Assembly (NCBI GenBank): GCA_020086605.1
Contig: JACBWW010000023.1
Coordinates: forward strand, 3,839,825-3,903,824
Length of the DNA stretch: 64,000 nt
Direction: 5' to 3'
Origin: Lanius collurio
Taxonomy: Eukaryota > Chordata > Aves > Passeriformes > Laniidae
The position numbers and the translations under genes are program-made. Shown here in pieces: positions 45,701-56,440 of the stretch; the stretch's first letter is position 1; every line of letters starts with the position of its first letter. The notes under the pieces are model-generated. The model was given only the letters and a program-made list of their open reading frames with translations, did no database searches and was not told where the DNA came from.

Positions 45701-46139
45701 AAACAGGCAAGCTTTCTCAAATTTTCATGGGTTGGGCAAAAAGAACTTGGGATTTGATATTTTGCCCTCACTTTATCTTTGTCCCGAACAGAGATTTGGA
45801 AGAACAGAAATAAAAGAATGGGAGTGTTTATTTTTTTTTTTTTTAATATTTATTTAAGCAAAGTAAATCCATTAAAACATGACTTTCAGTAAAACAGAGG
45901 TAGACAACTAGCAGGAAAGATGTAATTATGGAAAAAGAGTAAAGAAGGAGTAATAGATGATGCTTATTAGTGTTAGCAGTTATGCAGCGAGTTGGTGTCT
46001 CAGTGCTTACTATGAAGTGTTCTTTAGAGAACTGAAGTTATTATAAGGGCAGCAGGTCTGTTTTTCAGAATATTTAGTAATGTTTCACTCACTGGAAAGC
46101 ATAATCAGACTCCTGATGTCTTTCATATTGTGTTTTTAG
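42775..46139 (+). other. PSME3IP1: PSME3IP1 intron 1
   Basis: It starts in the CpG island and contains the solo LTR at 45,075-45,640. Otherwise it has short T- and A-rich runs and no exon I can support. Confidence 0.75.
45075..45640 (-). mobile_element. Solo LTR of an avian endogenous retrovirus
   Basis: On the minus strand the segment opens with TGTTCTAGTTTTGACTGGGA and continues with TAGTAGCTAGTACAGCTCTG and TTGGATTTAGTGTGA. It then has AAAGGGATATTCCAT, a TATA-like box (GTATATAAACTGGG), a region near TTGTCTTGGGTTTA and a CTCAACCCCTGACATTTA block. This order matches a common class of bird LTR from memory. No gag, pol or env sequence flanks it, so it is a solo LTR. It is inside PSME3IP1 intron 1 in opposite orientation. 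Ends are approximate and no target-site duplication was confirmed. Confidence 0.8.
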
Positions 46140-46283
46140 GAGACACATCCACAATGGATGGGGGAGATGGTACTGCTGACCTTGTGATTAACAAGAGGTT
46201 TGTATCTGAAGCAGAGCTAGAGGAGCGACGAAAGAGAAGGCAAGAGGAATGGGAAAAGGTCCGAAAACCTGAGGATCCAAAAG
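46140..46283 (+). CDS. PSME3IP1: PSME3IP1 exon 2, first coding exon (coding from 46154)
   Basis: The acceptor is TTTTTAG at 46139. After 14 nt of 5' UTR the exon encodes [20 protein letters not shown] and the charged helix, residues 1-43. The donor is GTATGG. Confidence 0.95.
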
Positions 46284-49200
46284 GTATGGGATAAATTTTA
46301 ATAATTACAGGAAGAAGATCTGAGAATATTTCACATTTATAGAAAACAGAAATAAAAAGGAATGGCTTGTATTCTATAATTTAAAAAGGTTTTTACGTGA
46401 AGAAACTGAGAATTGTTGGCAGTTTAGTGTTTCTAACATATGGTCTCCCTTCCTGATTTGTTCCTTTCAGAATGCCCAGAGGAGGCATATGACCCACGGT
46501 CGTTGTATGAAAGGCTCCAGGAACAGAGAGAAAAGAAGCAGCAGGAGTTTGAGGAGCAATTTAAATTCAGTAAGCACCAGCAGCAAACTGCATGTGTTGT
46601 ATGCACAACTTCTGACCAAAGGACATATCTGTGTGTCTTGTCTCCCTCTCTGAGAGGGGAACAAAGGCTTCAGGAGAGTATTGTTGAAATCCTGTATTTT
46701 TAAAGGAGCACGTTCTGGATACTGAGGCAGCACTGCACACGTGCAAAACTCAAAAGGTGTTTGCAGTTACAAAGCTGCATTCCTGTAAAGTGTTGAATAC
46801 TGGGCTTATATTGCATATCAAATCAAATCAAACAGAAACCAGCCAAACTTGATAGCAATTCATGGAAAAGTGGAAGTGTATTGTGGTTTTGTGACTCTTG
46901 AACTCATGCTTTAACACATCTGCTTGAATCAATTAAAGAAATCCTGTTCGAGCAGCTGTTACATTTCCAAGCTGTAATTATTTGACTGAAAGTTATTTGA
47001 GAGTTAAGATTATGATTTAGAAGAAGTAAATTTATGTTGTTTTGATTCTTCAAAAGTAGATGTTTGACTCTTCTAATGAAATGGGAACCTAATTTCTCTT
47101 GATGTTTGAATTTCTGGTTTTATAGAAAAGCCCTTTGAAAAGTGAAAAATACAGATAGCAGCATTAATGCAATAAAGTCTCCAACTGGGCCTACAGGATT
47201 CTTTCCAGCTGGAGAGTTTATACTTAACTTCAGTAAACTTTTGATCCCAGTCATCTTTGGTGACATGACTAAGCAATTCTTGTCCAAGGAGCCACCCAAA
47301 ACCTGACTGCTGTCAGCCTGAATGGGAAGGGTTTCTAATAACTGTCTAAATTAATAGTTTTTCTTGCCCAGTTATATTAGATCTGCAAGACCTTTACTTT
47401 GGAAAACTCTGGAATGGGAAGCAGTCCTGAGAAGTAAACCCACTTCTGTTTTTAAGGCAACCACAGCAGAATATCAGATAAATCCTCAGCTCCAAGGACC
47501 TCAGTGGCTGCTCCTCTTAGTTTGCAGATGAGGCAGGTGGAAAATGAAATGAATTCATGTCACTTACTTCAAAAAATGTCCCAAGTTTCACTACTTTTGC
47601 TCTCTGAAGGGGCCCTCAGCAGTAGTAGTGAGTGCTACAAGTTACTGTTTAAAGATTTATGAATAATCTCTGTGTGAGTTGGAAGGAGCAGGGATTGGCT
47701 TTTATAAAGTAACCTCAAATAATAATTGATTTCCAGAGCTTTTCTGTCAAAGACACAAGCTTGCCAATTATCAGTGTAAATGATAATTTAATGCCCTTAA
47801 AGTGATTGGGGCTTGCCTGTGTGGGTGGAGGTTAAAAATATGGTGACTTCATGTAAAAGCCTAAAAATCCTCAGATGGAATTAAACTGTAATGAAGACTG
47901 AAGGTGATGTTTGGGCTAAGATTTCTAACAGTAACTACAAACAGCAAGATTTGGTCTTTCTAAAACATATTGTTTATTGTCATTCTCATCACATCATTTG
48001 CTCAAGAGACACTGAACATTTGCAGAACAGGAAATAAAAGACCTTCCTGCTGCATGTACTTTCCTAGGGTAGCATGTTTAGAAAGAATTTGCTTTTGTTT
48101 GGAAATTAAGAGTTGTCTTGCTTCTACTTTTTTTTTTTTTTTAACAAGTATTAAAATTACTCAGCTACTAATTGTTTGCTCTAAGAAAATGTACTTCCTA
48201 TTTTGAGGCAAGATTTCTGAGAGAAGAAGTAATGTGGTTTTTTTAGTTATTGGTTGGGTTAAGAGCATTCTGAGGAGACAGACTTTGACTTGGTGTCTGA
48301 AACCAAAACAACAAATTTCTTTTTTCTTTATTCAGAAAATATGGTAAGAGGCTTAGATGAAGATGAGACGCATTTCCTTGATGAGGTTTCTCGGCAGCAA
48401 GAGCTACTAGAAAAGCAGCGAAGGGAAGAAGAGCTGAAAGAACTAAATGAATACAGAATATCCTTTGCACTAAAATGGCTGGTGGTTACCTAGAGGAGGG
48501 TAAGAGTGGGCTGTAGTTTGTTCTGTCGGTTGACATCCTTTTAAAAAACTGCTTTACAGAACATGTATAATGATACTCTTTCAAAGTTTAATGGTTTCAC
48601 TGTAGCTTTGATAGACCACTGCAATGTTTGATATTCCCCCTCTCAGCTCCCACTTCTTTGGCACTTTTCTTTCCTTCTCCCCTCTCCATTGCGTTGGGGT
48701 TTGGTTTTTTTCTGTTATTGGGGTCATGAAATACCATCACTAAAAAGAGGATGGGAACACAAAGAAAAACCAGCCTCTTATTTCTAATCTTTTCCTTTTG
48801 TCCTCTTAGTGAAAATTAAATAATCATTTTTGTATTTGTATACAGTGCAGTTTTTTATTGTCTTGTATATTGCCTGATTTTAACATACTTGTTTGAAATT
48901 GCTCTCTCTGTTACTCTTCTTGAAGTATTAGATACTTTCTCCCTTGCTGATACCTGCAGGATGAGAAATTAAATACATCTGTGCAGATGTGCTGATTTTC
49001 TTCTGGGAGAAGCCCATGGAGACTTGGCTCCTTTGGCTAATACACACTTGTAGGCAGGACTAAGAGCAGGACAGTTTGGCTTTGCTGTTAAATACCTAAT
49101 TTTCTTGAAGATATACTAGAAAATCATATAGGATGCTTTTTTTTCCCCTCTAATTAGTGCCAGTCAAGGGAGATTGGAATGATTTGAAAATTTCTGTGCT

Positions 49201-52200
49201 AAGCGAAATGTTGCTTTTTTGAGGTTTACTGAACCTATGCAGAATCTGATGGTTTCTTTGTATCTATTGCTTTTGAGTCATGGGTGAACGAGACACAAGT
49301 TCTCAGGGAAGCTTTAGTATAAGTGAAAGAGTTTGTGGACACAAGGAGGTGACCAAAACCAGTCATCAAATAAAATTGAATAGTGCTGATACTACAAAGA
49401 TTGCTCTTACCTTTTGTTAGTCAATGATTTACTATTTGGAGCGTGTGTCCTGTGAAGAGCATCTCAATTAGCTCAGGAATGCATTTGTGAAAAAGCAATC
49501 CTGACGCATGTTTTTAAACTTCAGAAATAGGCTGCAGTTAGTTTATGGATTTGGAGTATTTTCTTGATTTGCTGGATCTAATAATGGGATATTCATGGGA
49601 TATATTTAGTTTCAGTGATGGTTGCTCGCGGGGCTGGCTGATCCAGGGTTGTGCAGTATGAGGTTGGGCTGTGGGAGCAGCTGACAACTCTTGTTATGTC
49701 ATGTACATCTGGGGTGAGCCATACCAGCCCTGAGGGAATCTTAAGTTGTCTTGAATTAGCCACATAACACACAGATCCCTGACTGGCTTGATCAAGACGT
49801 ACAGGCCATCTTACCTCAGTCTTAGCAATATTGGTGGCTCTGAATCCAAAGTCTTCCTGTAAAAATTAAACTGTAGAACTTGTTGGTGATGGGGTGGAGG
49901 AAGGGAGAATGTTTTATAGTCATCTCATGAGAAAATCAGAAAGGTTACCCATTTAATTTCCTTTTATAAGTTCTTTTTATTTAACAATAGTATTTCAATC
50001 AGCCTCAGAGCAAAATTACCTGTTTGTGTGTGAAATTTTTGGTGGTGTTCTGAAATGCAAAAGTGTTTTTTGGTTCTGCAGTTTGTTACTAATGGTTTAT
50101 CAGTGCAGTGACAAAACCCACTGTGTACTAGGTAAATGTAGTGCATCTATAGGTACCGTTTAAGTGCTCTTCCAAATTAATAACAGTAATGTCAACCCAA
50201 TGGGTTTCATTATTTGCTCTTTTTCCTGGTATAGCTTCTAATTTAAGCTACCCAGAGGAATTAATTTCATGGTAGAAACTGCATCAATATTCAAGTACAG
50301 AGATTTTTTTTTCCCTTAGTTTTTCAGGTTGAACAATCACAAAACTATACATCTTCAGGATAAATAAGCCTTGGAATATTTTAATGTACTCTTGAGCATG
50401 AGAAATTCATGTGCAAGGATGAGTAGGAATTTTTCTTTCTCCTGCATGAACAACTAGGTTTGTTTGTTCCTTACCCTATCCAGACCCCCCTGTCCAGATA
50501 AAGATTTACAAATTTTTTTTAAGCCATTTCCAAGAAGACTTTGAAAACAAGATCATCTTATCTTCACTGCTATCTAAATGTAGGAACAGTTCCCCTCCAA
50601 AAAGCTGGCTTTACTGAAGGACAGCTTGTTTAGTGCAGTTGATATTTAAGATTGAGAGGTTTATTTCTAATGTTGTCTTCCTGAGAGGGAACACTTCTTG
50701 GCTGGATATAGCATTACATTTGCTAATGACGGCAGGATGTATAAAATACCTGCTAAAAATATGCTGTGCCTTTCTAGTTGAGGAATTTTAGGAGAATGCC
50801 ATCCTGGATGGAAGCTAAAGCCTGTAATTTGGTAACTTTTAAAAGAAAAGCTTTTGAGTTCCTTAGCCAGGCTTAGAATATAACAAGGTAATGACCTAAA
50901 TGTGGAAGTTGAACACTGCAGTGTGTGGAAGAATTGTGTGGCAACTTCAAACTGTGTTCGGCACAAGGAGCTTTCAGATGGCTTTGGACAACCACAGGAT
51001 GGCACTCCTGTGCCATCTCAAAAATAGATAAAATTGAACATGGTTTGGGCTGAGAAGACTTTTGCTTGAAGTAAGGAGTGGTCTGGGTTACTGCTTTATC
51101 CTTAGGAAAATCAAATAAGAAATGGCATCTGAACGTTCCTGACTGTAAAGTGGTTGGAGACTGAGTGTGTCACTTCAGAGCAAAGTCTAAGAGATTTTGA
51201 TTTGTAAATGTTCAGTGGGGAAAAAGCTATGGCTTCAAATATATGAGCTGTCAATGTGAAATTCACTATCCAGTATATGTCTGCAGTGACTGGGGCATCT
51301 GTGAAATGCCAGTTTGTGGAATTGTAGTTGGAGGAGAAACTGTTAGAATACTAGATTTGACTTTATAAACATGCTTTTAAATAATTTGCCTGTGCAGTTA
51401 AAATTTTTGCAGAATTTTGTGTGACTCTCCTGGCACCTCATCTACAAACAGGGTCTTTGACAGATTGCTTTCATCAGATACAGCTGGACATCGTTATCAG
51501 ATGCTGCCACAAGGAGACTTGTTGTGTGCCCTAATAACAAACAGACCCAGCTCCTTCTTGTCCCTTCTGAAAACCTGCTTAAGCTTCTCTCTTCATTATA
51601 GCTTTCAGCTGCATTCCACCTTGCTAACACTGTTCAAATCTACTCAGCTTTTCTGTGCAGTTGCAATCTTTTTGGGTGAATCTTGGACCACATTCCCCCT
51701 TAACCAGTCTGTCTCCTTCCTCTTGGGATTGGTGCTCGGACCAGCAGTAGCAGCCTTGTGGCATTTACAGAGAGAGGACCTGAAAAGGTAGAGTGCTAAA
51801 GACCAAACCCAAAAAAATGGAACTGTTCTGTCTTGCTAGGCTGAAATCTGCTGGGCTCAGCAAAAGATGGTTTGAGGAGTGGAAGCGAGTGCACATATTG
51901 CTACTTAGCTTTTCTGGTAAGGATTAGAGTGTGGAGCAGCAAATCTGAATCACAAATGTGTTGATCTCCATAGAAGAGGAAGTACTGAATTGCCTGTTTG
52001 GTTTGTTTGTTTTGGTCCAGCCTGACCTTTTTGCTTTTCCAAGACCTTTAGGAAAAGGCAGCCTGGTGGATATGTTTAAGGATGGTGGGTGTCTTGTGTT
52101 ACACTTTTCTGGCTTCAGAACAGCAGCTCCCATGCTGCTGCCTGGACATCTTCAGGGTGGGACAGCTGGATACCTGACAGAGCTCCCACCCCAGAGGGTG

Positions 52201-55200
52201 AAGTATCTTCTCTTGTGGCTGGGGGTACCAGCTAAATGTCATTACAAATAAGTTTATTTTGATAGAATATGTGAATGAACTTCGGTCACTGCTGTCAGCA
52301 GAGCTAGCTAAATATATCAGGGAGGAAATGTCTGTTCTCCCCGTTCCTTCCCAGTTGATCCTTAACCCTTAATTCACAGCACTCTCACTAAAGTGGGAGT
52401 CAGTATGGACCCAAAGAAGGAAACTGAGAAGAAATTGCCCATGAAGTCAGTGGAAAACAAGAACAAATTTTCTCAGGCAAAGCTGTTGGCAGGAGCTGTG
52501 AAACACAGAAGGTTAGTTTCACACCTCTATAAATTCATGAGGAACGGAACCCAGTTAGCAGTGTAAAGGGAGACAGGCCAAAACTGCCTCCAGAGAGTGA
52601 GGTGTAAACTATAGCCCTAAAGAAAAAAGGGGGAAGGTATAAGAAAAGACCAGTCTTGTTTCTATAGGCTCTCACAAACTGTGGGGAAAAACATGAAGCA
52701 GTTCAAATAGATAAGCGTGTGTAAAGCAAGTGGGTAGGCTCTTCATTTTAGAATGCCAGGCTTGGGCAATCCTGCTTGGGGATCGAGGGAATCTATTTTA
52801 TGTCTCTGTTTGTAGATATCAATGTCACCTCACAAATGCAATTTCGTTCAGGTTGCCTAATTTACCAGCAAATTTTACCTGTGTTTAAAATGGATTGTTT
52901 TATTTGCTGCTCAGGGCAGCATGGGGGAGACAAGGTTACAAGAGAGGAGCTTTGTGTAGCAGTTTGGACCTGAGGACATCAGAGAAACTTCCCATGTTAC
53001 TCAGTGGTTTGCACTGATACATCAACACCCTTTCCACCCCAGGGAGGTGGCAGCTGGGTTTGTGATGTGTTTGCTGCTTTGATCTTGGCCTGCAAACACA
53101 GCTGCTGGTGTGCTACAGGTTATGGAGAAACCAGGCATGTGGGACCAGACTTATTTCCCACAGATGAATCATCTAATACTTAAGATGATTACTGGCATCT
53201 CAAAATTCAGTGTGTTCGAATTGTCTCAGAGAATGCAAGATTATTTTAGTAGCTTAACTTGTAAGGTGATGTTTAGGCCCCAGTACAGCAGTAATTGCAT
53301 GTCTGAAAACTGAAGTGAGCACTTCCACCACGTAATGTCTGTGGGGTTGGGTGATAGTTTGGGTTTTGAGAAGGCAGAGAAGAAAAACTGTGAGCTGATA
53401 ACAAGCAGCCAGTAATGTTGTTTTTGTCTTGTAACTACTAGTACTTAACCCAGTAGGATGTAGAAAAGGAGCTGGCATGTGCTTAATGGTACTTCTGAAG
53501 TCTGCAGATGGCATCCGTTTAAAGAGAGCATCTTAACTGACATGTCAGTGCCATTGCAGACTTGCTTTGCAGTCTTCTATTTTTGCCATCTTATCTTTTA
53601 TTGCAAAGTGGCCCAAAGCAAGTGTAGTGTGAGCTCAACATCTGCTCCCTGAGCTTTGTAATTTCCTGTAAAGGATATATTACTATTAAAAGCTCTCTGC
53701 AGAGAATAACCTTTCATCTGTTCTGTGTGTTCTGATAGGGACAGAAAAGAGTTAATGCATAATAATGCTCATGCTGCATCAGTTCATCACAGCTGGATCT
53801 GGGAAGCATTTATTTGTGTGGATGGCTTAAAATTGGGAACATGCAGGAGCAGGGGGGGAATCTGAGCAGTGACAGGGGAGAGCTATGAAAGCTCTGAACA
53901 GTCAGAAGTCCAAGGCATGCTCCTTTTTCCCAATGCCACTTTGGACCCAGAAAGGACCTTTTCTAGGCACTACAGCTGTGTGAATTGCTATAAAACTGTC
54001 TGGGCATACTGGGTGCAAGATTTCTAGATGTTTTAGAACAGGCTCTCTAGATGCTGGAAGGGGGGGAAGGAAGCCTTGGAAGGGAAAAGCCATGGATGTT
54101 AGCACCAGGAAGTGTAGTAATCATCCACATGTGCAAGGCTGTGGTCACATGGGTGCCTGAAGCTCAGGTAGTCATTCCCAGTCTCTTGTGGGACACATCC
54201 TGCTGAAAAGGCAGCTCTGGGTTGCTGTGCAAGGGGTTTGAGTAGGACTCCATGAGGTGTGTTCCTTTCCCAGGTTTACAAGTGATACTTGTAGTGTAGA
54301 TGTTGATGCTTCCTTGGATCCCTCATGTTCCCCAAGGAGCCTCAGTTACTGGCAGAGGGAAACCATGATGGTCATCAGGGGACTCTGCTGGCATTTGCTG
54401 CAGCATTTAAGGCAAAGATGTAGCAATGACTTCACAGTAATTAAGTGGTTGCCAAGACCACTTAAGACAAGACACCTTCTTGTTTTTTCCACAGTTCAGA
54501 TGGTGGTAACAGTGTGAAGAGGTTGAAACTAGACCCTGACCACGATGAAAAGAATCAAGGTATGTCCCAACTTCTGCCTATGGGAAACTGTGTGTCTGGC
54601 AGTCTGGCACTGAGCAGCAATTGACTTGGGGATAAATGTCATAGAGGTTTTGCCTTCCTGTTCCTTCACTGGGCGAGACAGCACAGACTTTGGTTGGCAC
54701 GTTCTTTTTTAAAGCAGTGGAAATGGTAGGTGTGGGTGCTGACAGCCTTCATGGAAAATAGGGCTGCAGGGAACCTCTGCAGGTTATCAGGATGTCCCGT
54801 GCTTAAACCAGTCCTGACAGATGTTTGTCTAAGCGCCTCTTCAGTCTCCACAGATAGAGGCCGTGCACCTTCCTTAGGGAGTTTATTCTAACACTTAACT
54901 GATTTAACCTAATAACTGTTGGAAGTCTCCTTAGGTGCATTTCAACCCTAATGCTTGTTCTGTGGGCAAGAGACATGGAGAACAGATCATCCTCTTCGTT
55001 TTCGCAGCAGCATTGGATGTATTTGTATACATCCACTTCAGCTTCATGCTCTGAAGTGATTCCGTCCATCCTGAAATCAATTTGTTTCAGAAAATTGTGG
55101 GGAACTAGAAGAAAAATTAAGTTGTGTTTGAGCTTTAGCTGTCAGGGCTGCAATTGCTGTCAAGATACTCTGACACAAATTGGGTGAGCTGCAATTGTGT

Positions 55201-55913
55201 AACGACAACCCAAGGCGCTTCCTGAATCTCCTTCTGTTCAGTAAACTTTCAGAACAGCAGAAATAATTAATTAGCCATGGAAGATGGGAGATGTTGACTA
55301 GCAGAATGATGGAATAAAACTTTTTCTCAACTATGCTGTTATATTGCAAAAAAAATACTCAGTTACTCAAAGCAGAGCCATTTATTCTTGTTTAGTGGAT
55401 TTGGTACTTGACAAGCATCAAACTGACAACTTTAGAATAAAAAAATCTGTAATGCCAGAATAGAGCTGGGCTTAAATCAGCGATGAGTAGAAAAAAAAAA
55501 AAATCCCCTGAGGTAGCAATTCCTTCCTGTCAGAATGGCTTTATTACAGCATAAAGCTGCCTTATGCTTTAATTAAGTCCTGAAATCATCCGCCGCTTAC
55601 GTGGGAAAAGCAGGTGAGTGACATGTGGCGGTTCCTGGACTGACTGAAAGCCTTTTTCTACACTCTCTTTTCTGACTGAGGTTTCTCTCTTCCAGAAAAA
55701 CCCTCCTGTGTTCCCTTGGGAAGCAGCTCAGTGGGAGGTTCCACAGTGCATTGTCCCTCAGCAGCCGTGTGCATTGGGATCCTGCCTGGCCTGGGCGCCT
55801 ACTCGGGGAGCAGCGATTCGGAGTCCAGCTCGGACAGCGAAGGCACTATTAATTCCACTGGGAAGATTGTATCTTCTGTCTTTCGTGGCAACAGTTTCTT
55901 TGATGGTCCATAA
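46154..55913 (+). CDS. PSME3IP1: PSME3IP1 (FAM192A/NIP30/PIP30), PA28-gamma-interacting protein (complete)
   Basis: The CDS joins 46154-46283, 46471-46569, 48336-48457, 52378-52511, 54495-54559 and 55696-55913: 768 nt, 255 residues (human 254). This nuclear protein binds the proteasome activator PA28-gamma (PSME3) and modulates 20S substrate choice. The NIP30 domain covers about residues 1-105: a basic/acidic helix ([17 protein letters not shown]), then [33 protein letters not shown] and [27 protein letters not shown] follows at about 146-160. A C-terminal serine/acid cluster ([14 protein letters not shown]) corresponds to the CK2-phosphorylated region known to hold PA28-gamma. The start ATG at 46154 matches the family N-terminus MDGGD. 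All phases agree. The intron after residue 117 is an AT-AC U12-type intron. Confidence 0.96.
46471..46569 (+). CDS. PSME3IP1: PSME3IP1 coding exon 2
   Basis: The exon encodes residues 44-76: [20 protein letters not shown] then [12 protein letters not shown]. The acceptor is CTTTCAG and the donor GTAAGC. The open frame past the donor is intron read-through. Confidence 0.95.
48336..48457 (+). CDS. PSME3IP1: PSME3IP1 coding exon 3, ending at a U12 donor
   Basis: The exon encodes residues 77-117: [40 protein letters not shown]. There is no GT at the boundary. The exon stops after AGA, directly before ATATCCTTT, the U12 AT-AC donor consensus. Confidence 0.93.
48458..52377 (+). other. PSME3IP1: U12-type AT-AC intron of PSME3IP1
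   Basis: The donor is ATATCCTTT (48458-48466). The branch-site match is TCCTTAAC (52359-52366), 12 nt before the terminal AC (52376-52377). Using these ends gives ...NEYR/STLTKVG..., aligning without gaps to human ...KEYRNNLKKVG.... No other coding or repeat feature was recognised inside the 3.9 kb. Confidence 0.92.
52378..52511 (+). CDS. PSME3IP1: PSME3IP1 coding exon 4
   Basis: The exon encodes residues 118-161: [20 protein letters not shown], then [18 protein letters not shown]. The donor is GTTAGT. Confidence 0.94.
54495..54559 (+). CDS. PSME3IP1: PSME3IP1 coding exon 5
   Basis: A 65-nt exon encoding [20 protein letters not shown] (residues 163-182) plus Gln. KRLK is a basic, nuclear-signal-like stretch. 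The acceptor is TTTTTTCCACAG and the donor GTATGT. Confidence 0.94.
54790..55080 (-). repeat. CR1 LINE fragment (older, coding-region derived)
   Basis: The plus strand reads as the antisense of the CR1 3' coding region as I know it from birds and turtles. Landmarks include ACAGATGTTTGTCTAA, TTAGGGAGTTTATTC, ACACTTAACTG, TGTTGGAAGTCTCCTTAG and GCTTGTTCTGTGGGC. An open relic of 88 codons remains on the minus strand; it is a degraded reverse-transcriptase remnant, not a gene. It lies in the last PSME3IP1 intron. Confidence 0.75.
55696..55913 (+). CDS. PSME3IP1: PSME3IP1 last coding exon
   Basis: The exon encodes residues 184-255: [35 protein letters not shown], the [11 protein letters not shown] acidic serine cluster and [17 protein letters not shown], then TAA at 55911-55913. 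Codon use is more GC-rich in the serine cluster than in the rest of the gene. Confidence 0.96.
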
Positions 55914-56440
55914 TAAAATCCCTCCGTGTGTAATGTAGTGCAGAATATCTTCCAAAGCCCTGGTGGATGCTTGTTGCATCCTTCTGCCCCAAATATAATC
56001 TTTCTAGCTAACCTCTCAACTTTAATACACTCAGATACTCCTAAAGTAACTCATTATTTCCCCCCCACACCCCCCAACTTTCCATTTCTGGGCTGCATAC
56101 TGAGCCTGGAAGAAAAGCTGCCATCCTGAAGCAGAAGGCACACCTAACCATGTAATGAAGGTCTGAGGGTATGGAGGAGAGAGCTTTAATTTTTACAATT
56201 CTTATGGAAAGAATTATGTTGATTTAAGAAGTTTATACAAGACAAACAGGCAAAAAATAATCACTTGAACAGTGAAGTCTTGTAGAAGCAGCCATGTGTT
56301 CTGTTTTTAAATGTCATTTTTATTCTGTATTTGAAAAATGGGGGCAGAACCAAATTTGAGCAGATGGTGAAGTGTAGATTGCCATGACACTGTAAAGAAG
56401 TTTTAGTGTTACATGATTAAAGACGTTCTGAATGCATTTT
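55914..56440 (+). other. PSME3IP1: PSME3IP1 3' UTR
   Basis: The 3' UTR probably ends near 56,440, after ATTAAA at 56416-56421 with T-rich sequence downstream. Other possible signals are AATAAA at 55912-55917, overlapping the stop codon, and AATAAA at 57230-57235. The choice cannot be settled from sequence alone. Confidence 0.55.

Noticed and set aside
51417..51791. 124-codon plus-strand frame in the PSME3IP1 U12 intron
   Set aside because: It has no family resemblance and no convincing flanking splice pair in phase with the gene.
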